DNA of 64,000 nt from the NCBI GenBank assembly GCA_017624835.1, contig JAGAMG010000052.1, positions 1 through 64,000 on the forward strand, written 5' to 3'. Of the stretch, positions 47,383 through 56,686 are shown in pieces. The notes beneath the pieces were generated by a model. It saw nothing but the letters and a program-made list of their open reading frames with translations. It was not told the DNA's origin and made no database searches. The translations under genes were made by a program, and so were the position numbers. The DNA is from Lachnospiraceae bacterium (GTDB lineage Bacteria > Bacillota > Clostridia > Lachnospirales > Lachnospiraceae). Position 1 is the stretch's first letter, and every line of letters starts with the position of its first letter.

Positions 47383-48768
47383 ATGGAACAGGTAAAAGAA
47401 AAACGTCAATCAAAGGATAAAAAATATGAAATTGATATGTGTAACGGCCCTTTGCTTGGAAAGATAATGATTTTTTATATTCCCCTAATGCTTTCAGGAG
47501 TGTTGCAGTTATTGTTTAATGCGGCAGATATCATTGTGGTAGGACGTTTTGCGGGAAGTGAGGCTTTGGCGGCAGTAGGGTCTACCAGCTCTTTAATTAA
47601 TTTCCTGGTCAATCTGTTTATTGGCTTATCCGTAGGCGCCAATGTTCTTGTAGCACGTTTTTATGGTGCCGGTCAGAAAAAAGAATTATCAGAAATGGTA
47701 CATACTGCCATTTTGACTTCTGTAGTCAGTGGAGTGATTTTAGTATTAGTAGGAGTTTTGGTAGCAGCACCGGCTTTACAGTTGATGGGGACTCCGGAGG
47801 ATGTAATTGAGCATTCCGTCCTGTATATGAGAATTTATTTCTGTGGTATGCCTGCCATGATGGCATATAATTTTGGCAGTGCAGTACTACGCGCTGTGGG
47901 CGATACCAAGCGTCCCTTATATTATCTGTTGTTTGCCGGTGTGGTAAATGTGGTGTTAAATTTAATTTTTGTAATCTGTTTTTCCATGGGTGTGGCAGGA
48001 GTTGCTTTGGCAACTGTGATTTCACAAGTGATTTCAGCTGTGCTGGTGCTTCGATGCTTGGTAATGTCAGATGCGGATTATCGTCTGGTATTAAAGGAGT
48101 TAAAAATAGTACCGGATAAGCTGATTAAGATGGTACAGATAGGTGTTCCGGCAGGCTTGCAGGGAGCTTTGTTTTCCATATCCAATGTGCTGATTCAGTC
48201 CTCTGTAAATTCCTTTGGTTCCATTGCCATGGCTGGAAATACAGCAGCTTCTAACATTGAGGGGTTTGTGTATACCTCCATGAATGCTTTTTATCAGACG
48301 GCAATCAGCTTTACCGGACAAAATTACGGTGCTCAGAAGTTTAAACGAATCGGTAAGATTGCCCTCATTTGTCAGGGGATGGTAATTCTGGTAGGTTTAC
48401 TGTTGGGAAATGCTGCTTATTTCTGTTCGGGAACCTTATTAAAGCTGTATTCCACAGAGGCAGAGGTAATTCGATATGGTATGCTTCGCATGAGCTATAT
48501 CTGTGTCACTTATTGTCTCTGCGGCATGATGGATGTAATGGTGGGACTGCTGCGTGGAATGGGATATTCCATTATGCCCATGCTGGTATCATTAACAGGT
48601 GCCTGCCTTTTCAGAGTGGTATGGATATATACTATATTTCAGCAGTACAGAACCTTGGATTGCCTGTATATTTCTTATCCTATTAGCTGGACACTGACTT
48701 TTATAGTACATCTGATTTGTTTTTGTGTGGTATATTTTAAACTTTTGAAAAAAGCAGAGACGACATAA
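47383..48768 (+). CDS. MATE-family efflux transporter
   Basis: 461 residues with about twelve membrane helices in two halves, the MATE fold. The opening MCNGPLLGKIMIFYIPLMLSG and LFNAADIIVVGRFAG are characteristic. It exports organic cations or drugs using a sodium or proton gradient; the substrate is unknown. GGAAAGGA serves as ribosome site. It is probably its own unit between the leuD terminator and the ruvA promoter. Confidence 0.9.
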   Translation: MEQVKEKRQSKDKKYEIDMCNGPLLGKIMIFYIPLMLSGVLQLLFNAADIIVVGRFAGSEALAAVGSTSSLINFLVNLFIGLSVGANVLVARFYGAGQKKELSEMVHTAILTSVVSGVILVLVGVLVAAPALQLMGTPEDVIEHSVLYMRIYFCGMPAMMAYNFGSAVLRAVGDTKRPLYYLLFAGVVNVVLNLIFVICFSMGVAGVALATVISQVISAVLVLRCLVMSDADYRLVLKELKIVPDKLIKMVQIGVPAGLQGALFSISNVLIQSSVNSFGSIAMAGNTAASNIEGFVYTSMNAFYQTAISFTGQNYGAQKFKRIGKIALICQGMVILVGLLLGNAAYFCSGTLLKLYSTEAEVIRYGMLRMSYICVTYCLCGMMDVMVGLLRGMGYSIMPMLVSLTGACLFRVVWIYTIFQQYRTLDCLYISYPISWTLTFIVHLICFCVVYFKLLKKAETT

Positions 48769-48791
48769 GTACAAAATGATGAAAAAATCTC

Positions 48792-48820
48792 TTGAAACAT
48801 ATGTTCGGGTATGGTAAACT
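48792..48820 (+). promoter_or_regulatory. ruvAB promoter with a LexA-like SOS box
   Basis: TTGAAA (48792-48797), 17-base spacer, TAAACT (48815-48820). AAACATATGTTC (48795-48806) overlaps the -35 and spacer and differs by one base from the core GAACATATGTTC of the Gram-positive LexA/DinR box. ruvAB belongs to the LexA regulon in Bacillus subtilis. Confidence 0.65.
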
Positions 48821-48892
48821 GTTTGCAGATAGAAAGACGGAAGGGACAAATGACGGAAGAAAAGGATACCACCGTGACAGGAGTTTGAGATT

Positions 48893-49501
48893 ATGATTGC
48901 TTATGTAAATGGAATTATAGAAGATATTGCAGAGGATAATGTGGTGCTTGATGTGGGCGGAATCGGATACAATGTACGAATCTCCGCAGATACGGCAGCA
49001 AGACTTCCGGGAGTGGGCGAGCAGATTAGACTCTATACCTATACCTGTGTGAAGGAGGATGCCTTTTTACTCTATGGTTTCCTATCAAGGAATGATTTGG
49101 CTATGTTTAAGCAGTGCATTACCGTCAACGGAATTGGTCCTAAGGGCGCTTTGGCAATCTTGTCTGTGATGGATGCGGATTCCTTGCGGTTTGCCATTAT
49201 GTCCGGTGATACGAAGGCTATATCCAAGGCTCCGGGTATCGGCGCCAGAACGGCACAGCGTCTGATTTTGGAATTAAAGGACAAGATTTCCATTGATGAT
49301 ACATTAATTAGTAAAGAAATTGCTGCAACTGCGTCCGGTAGAGTCAGTGCAGACAGCATACAAAAGAAGGAAGCGGTGGAAGCCTTGGTTTCTTTGGGCT
49401 ATGGTCAGGCGGAAAGCTTGAAGGCTGTCAATGCAATTAAGGGCATTGAGGAGATGGATTCCGGTGCTATTCTTAAGGCAGCATTAAAGAAAATGTTTTA
49501 A
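48893..49501 (+). CDS. ruvA: Holliday junction branch migration protein RuvA
   Basis: 202 residues. Binds four-way junctions as a tetramer and loads RuvB. The N-terminal OB fold ([23 protein letters not shown]), helix-hairpin-helix motifs ([12 protein letters not shown] and [18 protein letters not shown]) and a C-terminal RuvB-binding three-helix domain (about 155-202) are all present. GACAGGAG serves as ribosome site. ruvB begins 17 bases after its stop. Confidence 0.97.
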   Translation: MIAYVNGIIEDIAEDNVVLDVGGIGYNVRISADTAARLPGVGEQIRLYTYTCVKEDAFLLYGFLSRNDLAMFKQCITVNGIGPKGALAILSVMDADSLRFAIMSGDTKAISKAPGIGARTAQRLILELKDKISIDDTLISKEIAATASGRVSADSIQKKEAVEALVSLGYGQAESLKAVNAIKGIEEMDSGAILKAALKKMF

Positions 49502-49518
49502 GATATAAGGATATTCTT

Positions 49519-50517
49519 ATGGCGAAAAGAATGATAGAAACAAATATAACAGAAGAAGATGTAAAAATCGAAGGTTCTCTTAGACCTCAAACGTTGAATG
49601 ACTATATTGGTCAATCAAAGGTAAAGGAGACTCTTAAGGTATATATTGAAGCTGCGAAGCTTCGTGGGGATGCCTTGGATCATGTGCTCTTTTATGGTCC
49701 TCCCGGTCTTGGCAAGACCACCCTTGCAGGAATTATTGCCAATGAAATGGGAGTACATCTGAAGGTAACAAGTGGTCCGGCTATTGAGAAGCCCGGTGAA
49801 ATGGCAGCAATCTTAAATAATCTGGAAGAGGGAGATTTGCTTTTTGTGGACGAGATTCATCGTCTCAACCGTCAGGTGGAAGAGGTGCTATATCCCGCCA
49901 TGGAGGATTATTGTATTGATATTATGATTGGAAAAGGCTCCAGTGCCCGTTCTGTGCGTTTGGATTTACCCAAGTTTACACTGGTTGGTGCTACCACAAG
50001 AGCCGGACTTTTGACAGCACCACTCAGAGACCGTTTTGGTATGATTCATCATTTGGAATTTTATACTGTTGAGGAATTGCAGCAGATTATTATGCATTCC
50101 GCCAGGATCCTGAATGTGGATATTGAGCCCGGTGGTGCCAGAGAGATGGCAAAGAGAAGTCGGGGAACCCCCAGACTTGCCAATCGTATTTTAAAGAGAG
50201 TTCGGGATTTTGCCCAGGTAAAATATGATGGCATTATTACGGAAGAGGTTGCCCGAACCGCTCTTGATTTAATGGATGTAGACAAAATGGGATTGGATCA
50301 TATAGATCGGAATATCCTGTTGACTATGATTCAGAAATTCAGTGGTGGTCCCGTAGGCTTGGATACCCTTGCAGCTGCCATAGGTGAAGATCCAGGAACC
50401 ATAGAAGATGTTTATGAGCCATATCTGATCAAAAATGGTTTCATTAACCGTACCCCTAGGGGAAGAGTGGTTACTGAATATGCTTATCAGCATCTTAATA
50501 TAGAAAAATTATCTTGA
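49519..50517 (+). CDS. ruvB: Holliday junction helicase RuvB
   Basis: 332 residues, an AAA+ motor. Walker A is GPPGLGKTT, Walker [11 protein letters not shown], sensor 1 VGATTRAG and arginine finger region LRDRFG; the C-terminal winged helix ends with [13 protein letters not shown]. Drives branch migration with RuvA. ruvC is not nearby, as is usual in Firmicutes, which use RecU. Complete and ordinary. Confidence 0.97.
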   Translation: MAKRMIETNITEEDVKIEGSLRPQTLNDYIGQSKVKETLKVYIEAAKLRGDALDHVLFYGPPGLGKTTLAGIIANEMGVHLKVTSGPAIEKPGEMAAILNNLEEGDLLFVDEIHRLNRQVEEVLYPAMEDYCIDIMIGKGSSARSVRLDLPKFTLVGATTRAGLLTAPLRDRFGMIHHLEFYTVEELQQIIMHSARILNVDIEPGGAREMAKRSRGTPRLANRILKRVRDFAQVKYDGIITEEVARTALDLMDVDKMGLDHIDRNILLTMIQKFSGGPVGLDTLAAAIGEDPGTIEDVYEPYLIKNGFINRTPRGRVVTEYAYQHLNIEKLS

Positions 50518-50543
50518 AATTAAGACGAAACCATTAAAAATAC

Positions 50544-50572
50544 TTGCCTGTACCTGTAATCTGATATATAAT
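50544..50572 (+). promoter_or_regulatory. Putative promoter of zapA
   Basis: TTGCCT (50544-50549), 17-base spacer, TATAAT (50567-50572), 74 bases before the zapA ATG. Confidence 0.7.
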
Positions 50573-50645
50573 AGATGTTGTGTTGATTTTTGTAAACATA
50601 GCATATTTTGTATTTATCACAGAAATAAACAAAAGAGGTGCAGCT

Positions 50646-51050
50646 ATGTCTTCTTCCAAAACAGATACAGAGGTTATCATAGGTGGCAAGGTATTTACAT
50701 TAAGTGGTTATGAAAGTGAAGAATATCTGCAAAAGGTAGCTTCTTATATCAACAATAAAGTAAATGAATATGGTAAAATTGATAGCTTCAGAAGACAGCC
50801 TCTTGATACACAGGCTGTGCTTTTGCAGCTTAATATTGCGGATGATTATTTTAAAGCAAAGAAACAGATTTCTGAATTGGAAGAGGAATTACAAACCAAG
50901 GAAAAGGAATTGTATGATTTAAAGCATGAGTTGATATCTACCCAGATGAAACTTGAAAGTGCTGAAAAACGTTCCAGAGAATTTCAAGTTGAATTATCTG
51001 AAGCATCCAAAAAGATTGTTCGATTAGAGACACAGTTAAAAGAGAAATAA
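50646..51050 (+). CDS. zapA: Cell division protein ZapA
   Basis: 134 residues from the ATG at 50646, which has AGAGGTG upstream; a longer frame begins inside the promoter region. The N-terminal part (TEVIIGGKVFTLSGYESEEYL) is the ZapA globular domain and residues 70-134 are a long coiled coil. ZapA bundles FtsZ filaments at the division ring. The C-terminal coil is longer than in many homologues. It is followed 84 bases later by the U32 peptidase gene. Confidence 0.88.
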   Translation: MSSSKTDTEVIIGGKVFTLSGYESEEYLQKVASYINNKVNEYGKIDSFRRQPLDTQAVLLQLNIADDYFKAKKQISELEEELQTKEKELYDLKHELISTQMKLESAEKRSREFQVELSEASKKIVRLETQLKEK

Positions 51051-51134
51051 ATGATAGCTGTCCGTATTCGGGCAGCTATTTGTTATCTATAGTTCTATAG
51101 TCATTAAGCATGCAGTTAATGGGAAAGGCATGGT

Positions 51135-53360
51135 TTGAGAATGCAAAAAAAGAAAGTGGAGCTGCTTGCACCTGCCGGAAATGCGGAAGCCTTTTATGGA
51201 GCTATTCATGCCGGTGCAGATGCCATATATTTGGGTGGAAATCGTTTCGGTGCCAGAGCATACGCAGATAACTTTTCAGAAGAGGAATTAATTTCCTGTA
51301 TTAGATATGCACATTTGTTTAACAGAAAGGTTTATCTGACAGTAAATACCTTAGTGAAGGAAAATGAATTTTCGGAGTTGTACTCCTATTTATGTCCTTT
51401 TTATGAAGCCGGACTGGATGGTGTTATTATACAGGATATTGGTGTTTTTACTTATATCAGGGATATGTTCCCGGGAATGGAGCTTCATGTCAGTACTCAA
51501 ATGACTGTTACCGGAAAATATAGTGCAGCACTTTTGCAGGAGATGGGAGCTTGTCGAGTGGTTCCGGCAAGGGAGTTGAGTCTTGCAGAAATTAAAGATA
51601 TAAAGACTGCTACCGGTATGGAGATAGAATGCTTTATTCATGGAGCTATGTGCTATTGTTATTCCGGTCAATGTTTGTTTAGTAGTATTTTAGGTGGCAG
51701 AAGCGGTAATCGGGGCAGGTGTGCCCAACCCTGCAGATTGCCCTATTCTGTAAAGGGACAAGGGCATACGTCAGAGGAGTGTTTCCCTCTTAGCCTAAAG
51801 GATATGTGTACCATAGAGCGAATTCCCGAATTGATTGAAGCGGGAATTGATTCCTTTAAAATAGAAGGGCGCATGAAAAAGCCTGAATATGCAGCCGGAG
51901 TTACTGCCATATATCGCAAGTATATTGATAAGTATTATAAAAATCCTCATCAACCTTTCCGTGTATCCCGGGAGGATTTAGACAAGCTTTCCAAACTATA
52001 TATCAGAAGTGAACGTCAGGATGGTTATTATGATAAACATAATGGCAGAGATATGGTTACTTTAAAAAGTCCTGCTTACAGTGGCAGTGATGAAGGGTTA
52101 CTGTATGAAATACGTAAACGGTATTTGGAGAATTCGCCAAAGCTTCCGGTTATGGTATTTGGATATTTTCAGCCCGGTGAAAAAGCAATGGTAACTTATA
52201 CTTGTAAGGACTTATCTGTTACGGTAGAAGGAGAAATTGTTCAGCCGGCTTCCAAACAACCTTTATCTCAGGAGAATGTGGTAAAGCAATTGGGGAAATT
52301 AGGGGATACGGTTTTTGATATAGAAGATATGGTGGTTTCTTTGGGAGAACAGGCTTTTTATTCTCTGAAAGCATTGAATGAGCTTCGAAGAGAAGCTGTG
52401 AGCCAATTGGAAGCTGCCCTGATAAGCGCCAATGGTTTCCCTGTTAAAAGAGAAAAACAAAGCAAAGCAAATTCCATAGGACAAGAAGAATCCGGTGGCC
52501 GAAGAGAAGCAAAACTTCATTTATCCGTACAAACATTGGCGCAGCTTGTGGCTGTCAAAAAATCGGACTATAGGAATAGAATTACCAGAGTATATATCAA
52601 TGGTGATTTGTTTGTTGAAAAGGATAGCCCGGAGCTTTGGAAGATGTTGGAGGGATGGAAAGCCGAGCTTATTATTTCCATGCCCTATATTCTTAGAATG
52701 AGGGATGCCTCTTATCTGGAAGAATTATTAAGGATTGCCCGGGAAAACAAGGACAAAATACAAGGTTTTCGTGTAAGTTCCCTTGAAGCATTTGGATATT
52801 TGAAAAGCAAAGCATATCATGGGAAGATATATGGTGATGCAGGATTTTATGTATGGAATCATGAAACTATGAAAAGCTGGGAAGGAAAGTTGGCAGGTTT
52901 TTGTATGCCTCTGGAGTTAAAAAGCGGGGAGCAAAAACTACTGATGCAGGGAGATTCTGCAAAAGAAACGCTTCCTTGTGAAAAGATTTTTTATGGAAGA
53001 ATTCCAATGATGCTAACGGCAAACTGTGTGGCAAAAACCACGGATGCTTGTAAGAAAAATACCAATGAAGAACAGATGCTTTTGATTGACCGATATCAGA
53101 AGGCGTTTCCGGTGGTTTTGAATTGTGTGCATTGTATGAATATTATATACAATACTGTTCCGCTTTCCCTTCATAATGAATGGGGAAAGTGGAAGGAAAA
53201 TTGTGATATGCGACTTGATTTTACAATAGAAAAGGAAAAAGAAGTCTTGGAAGTCCTGGATTTCTTTGGTGGACTTCTGGCGGGAGAGTTTAATTCAAAG
53301 GGGTCTTTGCCGCCATATAAAGAATATACCACCGGTCACGAAAAACGTGGTGTGGAATAA
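51135..53360 (+). CDS. U32-family peptidase/hydroxylation-type protein with DUF3656-like tail
   Basis: 741 residues from a TTG at 51135; an ATG two codons later is an equally possible start. The N-terminal half is a U32 barrel (VELLAPAGNAEAFYGAIHAGADAIY) with the signature around ECFIHGAMCYCYSGQCLFSS and further cysteines in GRCAQPCRLPY that could hold an iron-sulfur cluster, as in RlhA. The C-terminal half (about 380-741) corresponds to the DUF3656-type extension and has CVHCMNIIYNT near its end. U32 proteins are annotated as collagenase-like proteases, but RlhA and relatives hydroxylate RNA bases, so the label peptidase may be wrong. Confidence 0.85.
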   Translation: MRMQKKKVELLAPAGNAEAFYGAIHAGADAIYLGGNRFGARAYADNFSEEELISCIRYAHLFNRKVYLTVNTLVKENEFSELYSYLCPFYEAGLDGVIIQDIGVFTYIRDMFPGMELHVSTQMTVTGKYSAALLQEMGACRVVPARELSLAEIKDIKTATGMEIECFIHGAMCYCYSGQCLFSSILGGRSGNRGRCAQPCRLPYSVKGQGHTSEECFPLSLKDMCTIERIPELIEAGIDSFKIEGRMKKPEYAAGVTAIYRKYIDKYYKNPHQPFRVSREDLDKLSKLYIRSERQDGYYDKHNGRDMVTLKSPAYSGSDEGLLYEIRKRYLENSPKLPVMVFGYFQPGEKAMVTYTCKDLSVTVEGEIVQPASKQPLSQENVVKQLGKLGDTVFDIEDMVVSLGEQAFYSLKALNELRREAVSQLEAALISANGFPVKREKQSKANSIGQEESGGRREAKLHLSVQTLAQLVAVKKSDYRNRITRVYINGDLFVEKDSPELWKMLEGWKAELIISMPYILRMRDASYLEELLRIARENKDKIQGFRVSSLEAFGYLKSKAYHGKIYGDAGFYVWNHETMKSWEGKLAGFCMPLELKSGEQKLLMQGDSAKETLPCEKIFYGRIPMMLTANCVAKTTDACKKNTNEEQMLLIDRYQKAFPVVLNCVHCMNIIYNTVPLSLHNEWGKWKENCDMRLDFTIEKEKEVLEVLDFFGGLLAGEFNSKGSLPPYKEYTTGHEKRGVE

Positions 53361-53380
53361 ATGGGCAAAAGGATTGTATT

Positions 53381-54730
53381 ATGCAGGAATATGTAATTGA
53401 ACTATCAAAATATTTTATCAATATATTGATGATTGTTTATACACTGACTTGTTTTTATGCGTTTCGATATCGCATGGAAAAGGAAAGAAAAGGAGTGTAT
53501 ATCGTTCAGACAATATTAATGTTTTTGATTCAGATTTTAAGTTTCGTAAATCTTACTATGGTGGGCAAGGATATACAATATTTATTTTTCTTCTTGTTTA
53601 TTTTGTTATTCCTTTTTGCGTCCGTGACCTTAGTACCTATGATTTATGAAAATATTAATCGATTTTTACTAAATAATATGTGTATGCTTTTGGGTGTGGG
53701 ATTGTGTATTGTATCCAGATTATCCTTTCAAAAGGCAATTCGGCAATATATTATTGTTTTAGCGTCCTTGACCATTTCGCTTTTTATTCCTTTTTTGATG
53801 GGAAGAATTCATTTTTTTAAAAAGCTTACCTGGTTATATGCGGCAGTGGGAATTTCTTTATTGAGTACTGTACTTATTTTGGGAGAAGTAACTCACGGCT
53901 CCAAAATATCCTTTTCATTAGGAGGAATTACCTTTCAACCCTCTGAATTTGTAAAAATTTTATATGTGTTTTTCCTGGCGGGAGCCTTGTGGGAAAAGAC
54001 CTCCTTTGGAAGGGTAGTGCTTACTGCAATTTTAGCCGGAATGCATGTAATTGTATTGGTGGTATCAAAGGATTTAGGTAGTGCCTTAATCTTTTTTATC
54101 GGTTTTGTATTTGTTGTTTTTGTTGCTACCAGAAATTATCTTTATCTGTTGCTTGGTGCATTGGGCGGAAGTGCCGCCGCACTTGTTGCCTTTCAACTAT
54201 TTTCCCATATTCGTACCCGAGTGCTTGCATGGCAGGATCCCTGGAGCTATATTGACAATCAGGGGTATCAGATTACACAATCCCTTTTTGCCGTGGGAAG
54301 CGGTAGTTGGTTTGGCATGGGATTGTTAAAGGGAAATCCTACTGCGATTCCTTATGTGGAAGCGGATTTTATTTTTTCATCCATTTGTGAAGAGTTGGGT
54401 GTGATTTTTGGAATTTGTCTGATATTAATATGTGTCAGTTGTTTTATTATGATGATGTATATTTCCACCAAAATATTTGATCGTTTTTATCAGTTAATCG
54501 TATATGGAATTGGTATTATGTATATATTCCAGATATTTTTAACTGTGGGAGGCGGTATCAAATTCATTCCTTTGACAGGAGTAACCCTGCCTTTTATCAG
54601 TTATGGCGGAAGCTCGGTTATGACTACCATGATAATGTTCTTTATTATTCAAGGTATTTATATCCGCTTGCATCAAGAAAGGGAAAAGTATGAATATAGA
54701 AAAAAACGAGCGGAACAATCAGAAGGTTGA
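53381..54730 (+). CDS. FtsW/RodA/SpoVE-family glycan polymerase
   Basis: 449 residues with about twelve membrane helices. The SEDS signatures are present: FQPSEFVKI, KDLGSALIFF, YQITQSLFAVGSGSWFGMGL and LPFISYGGSS. This family polymerises lipid II with a partner penicillin-binding protein, here encoded by the next gene, which overlaps by 41 bases. The N-terminal extension with three or four extra helices is longer than in classical FtsW. Division versus elongation role cannot be decided; the penicillin-binding partner suggests an autonomous pair. Confidence 0.9.
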   Translation: MQEYVIELSKYFINILMIVYTLTCFYAFRYRMEKERKGVYIVQTILMFLIQILSFVNLTMVGKDIQYLFFFLFILLFLFASVTLVPMIYENINRFLLNNMCMLLGVGLCIVSRLSFQKAIRQYIIVLASLTISLFIPFLMGRIHFFKKLTWLYAAVGISLLSTVLILGEVTHGSKISFSLGGITFQPSEFVKILYVFFLAGALWEKTSFGRVVLTAILAGMHVIVLVVSKDLGSALIFFIGFVFVVFVATRNYLYLLLGALGGSAAALVAFQLFSHIRTRVLAWQDPWSYIDNQGYQITQSLFAVGSGSWFGMGLLKGNPTAIPYVEADFIFSSICEELGVIFGICLILICVSCFIMMMYISTKIFDRFYQLIVYGIGIMYIFQIFLTVGGGIKFIPLTGVTLPFISYGGSSVMTTMIMFFIIQGIYIRLHQEREKYEYRKKRAEQSEG

Positions 54731-56177
54731 AGAAAAACAAAAACGTTCTGAGGGAAAGAAACGCCGAATGGGAAATCAGCGTGAAATATGGATTACAACA
54801 GCCTTTTTTTCTTTGGTATTTATTGGGATGCTTGGATATCTGGTACATTTTGTAGCAACCAGTGAACAGGATATGATTAACAACAGTTATAATTCCAGGC
54901 AGGAAATTTTACTGTCCAGAAATTATAGGGGCAGTATTCTTTCCAGAGACGGAGAGGTACTTGCTCAGACGAAATTGGATGAGGAACAAAATGAAACCAG
55001 AGAGTATCCCTTTAGCAATCTTTTTTCCCATATTGTAGGTTTTTCTACTCAGGGCAGAATGGGAGTGGAAGCATCTGCTAACTATTATTTGATTAATACC
55101 AATACTTCTATTTCTAATAAGGTTGCAAATGATATGGCGGAGATAAAAAATCCCGGAGATGATGTTTATACCACTTTGGATGTTCAGATTCAGCAAATTG
55201 CAAACGAACAGTTGAATATTTATAGGGGAGCAATTGTGGTTACAGAGGTGCAGACAGGAAAGGTGCTGGCATTGGTATCCCATCCGGATTTCGACCCCAA
55301 TGAGATTCCTGAGATTTGGGAACAATTGGTGGAAAGCGATTCCAGCTCTGTGCTGGTGAATCGTGCCACACAGGGTCTATATCCCCCCGGTTCTACCTTT
55401 AAAATTATTACTGCATTGGAGTATCTTAGAGAAAATGATAATTCTTTCAATCAATACAGTTATAACTGCAATGGTTCCCATAGAGAAGGGGACAGCAAAA
55501 TAAACTGCTATCACGGTTCCAATCATGGAAGTATCGGATTTGAGCGTTCCTTTGCCAAATCCTGTAATTCCTCTTTTGCCAATATTGGTATGGATCTTGA
55601 CAGAGCTGCTTTTGCTGAAACCCTGGAGGATTTATTGTTTAACCAGGAATTACCTTTAACTTTGAATTATTCCAAGAGTACTGCGGCGGTATCCGATGAA
55701 TTGTCCACGGATGAAATGATGCAGACCTCCATCGGTCAGGGAAAAACACAAATAACTCCCATGCATTTAAATATGATTACAAGTGCCATTGCCAATGGGG
55801 GAATTTTGATGAAACCCTATGTTGTGGAACGGGTGGAAAATGATGCCGGAAATATTGTGAAAAGTTTTAAACCCAATAGCTATGGTCGCTTGATTACAGA
55901 AGAGGAAGCAACAATTCTAACGGAACTGATGACTGCGGTAGTAGAAGAGGGAACAGCTTCTAAGCTGAAAGGCTTAAGCTATACTGCGGCAGGAAAAACC
56001 GGTTCGGCAGAATACAATAATGTAAAGGGAGATAGTCATGCATGGTTTACCGGTTTTGCACCGGTAGAAAACCCTGAGGTAGCTGTGACTATTATTGTAG
56101 AAGGTGCAGGCTCAGGCGGTGATTACGCTGTCCCTATGGCAAGACGTATATTTGATGCCTATTTTGCAGAAAAATAA
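54690..56177 (+). CDS. Penicillin-binding transpeptidase (class B-like), partner of the SEDS protein
   Basis: 495 residues with one membrane helix near 34-55, a short dimerisation region and a transpeptidase domain. Active-site motifs: STFK (catalytic serine), SCN and KTGSAEY. The start overlaps the FtsW-like gene by 41 bases in another frame, a strong sign of translational coupling. It cross-links peptidoglycan outside the membrane. It is shorter than PBP2 or PBP3 and similar in layout to the PbpA proteins that pair with an FtsW/RodA in Actinobacteria and Clostridia. Confidence 0.92.
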   Translation: MNIEKNERNNQKVEEKQKRSEGKKRRMGNQREIWITTAFFSLVFIGMLGYLVHFVATSEQDMINNSYNSRQEILLSRNYRGSILSRDGEVLAQTKLDEEQNETREYPFSNLFSHIVGFSTQGRMGVEASANYYLINTNTSISNKVANDMAEIKNPGDDVYTTLDVQIQQIANEQLNIYRGAIVVTEVQTGKVLALVSHPDFDPNEIPEIWEQLVESDSSSVLVNRATQGLYPPGSTFKIITALEYLRENDNSFNQYSYNCNGSHREGDSKINCYHGSNHGSIGFERSFAKSCNSSFANIGMDLDRAAFAETLEDLLFNQELPLTLNYSKSTAAVSDELSTDEMMQTSIGQGKTQITPMHLNMITSAIANGGILMKPYVVERVENDAGNIVKSFKPNSYGRLITEEEATILTELMTAVVEEGTASKLKGLSYTAAGKTGSAEYNNVKGDSHAWFTGFAPVENPEVAVTIIVEGAGSGGDYAVPMARRIFDAYFAEK

Positions 56178-56205
56178 GAATTAGAGTTGCACCGGGAGGT
56201 TTTTT

Positions 56206-56658
56206 ATGATAGAAGCAACAAGCTGTGGAGGAGTGGTTATTTTTCGTGGAAAGATATTGCTTCTTTACAAGAATTATAAAAACAAATATGAGGGCTGGGT
56301 TTTGCCCAAGGGAACGGTAGAGGAAGGCGAGGAGTACAAGGATACTGCATTACGTGAGGTACTGGAGGAATCCGGTGCCAAGGCTACCATAATCAAATAT
56401 ATCGGAAAAAGTGAATATTCCTTTGCGGTGCCGGAGGATACAGTGGAGAAAGAGGTTCATTGGTATCTGATGATGGCGGATAGTTATTATAGTAAGCCGC
56501 AAAGAGAAGAATTCTTTATGGATTCCGGATTTTATAAATATCATGAAGCATACCATTTGCTTAAGTTTGCCAATGAAAAGCAGATTTTGGAAAAGGCTTA
56601 TAATGAATATTTAGAATTGAAAAAGAATAATTTATGGGGTAGTCGGAAGTATTTTTAA
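56206..56658 (+). CDS. Nudix hydrolase
   Basis: 150 residues. The Nudix box reads GTVEEGEEYKDTALREVLEE followed by SG, and matches Gx5Ex7REUxEExGU in full. It is likely a nucleotide diphosphate or diadenosine polyphosphate hydrolase; the substrate is not readable. CCGGGAGG is the ribosome site. The last eight codons form the left arm of the terminator. Confidence 0.88.
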   Translation: MIEATSCGGVVIFRGKILLLYKNYKNKYEGWVLPKGTVEEGEEYKDTALREVLEESGAKATIIKYIGKSEYSFAVPEDTVEKEVHWYLMMADSYYSKPQREEFFMDSGFYKYHEAYHLLKFANEKQILEKAYNEYLELKKNNLWGSRKYF

Positions 56659-56680
56659 TATTCCGACTACCCCAATTTTA
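56636..56680. terminator. Bidirectional terminator overlapping the Nudix stop
   Basis: GGGGTAGTCGGAA (56636-56648) pairs perfectly with TTCCGACTACCCC (56661-56673), with T and A tracts on either side. It serves the Nudix gene and the convergent HD-GYP gene. Confidence 0.92.
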
Positions 56681-56686
56681 ATTGGT

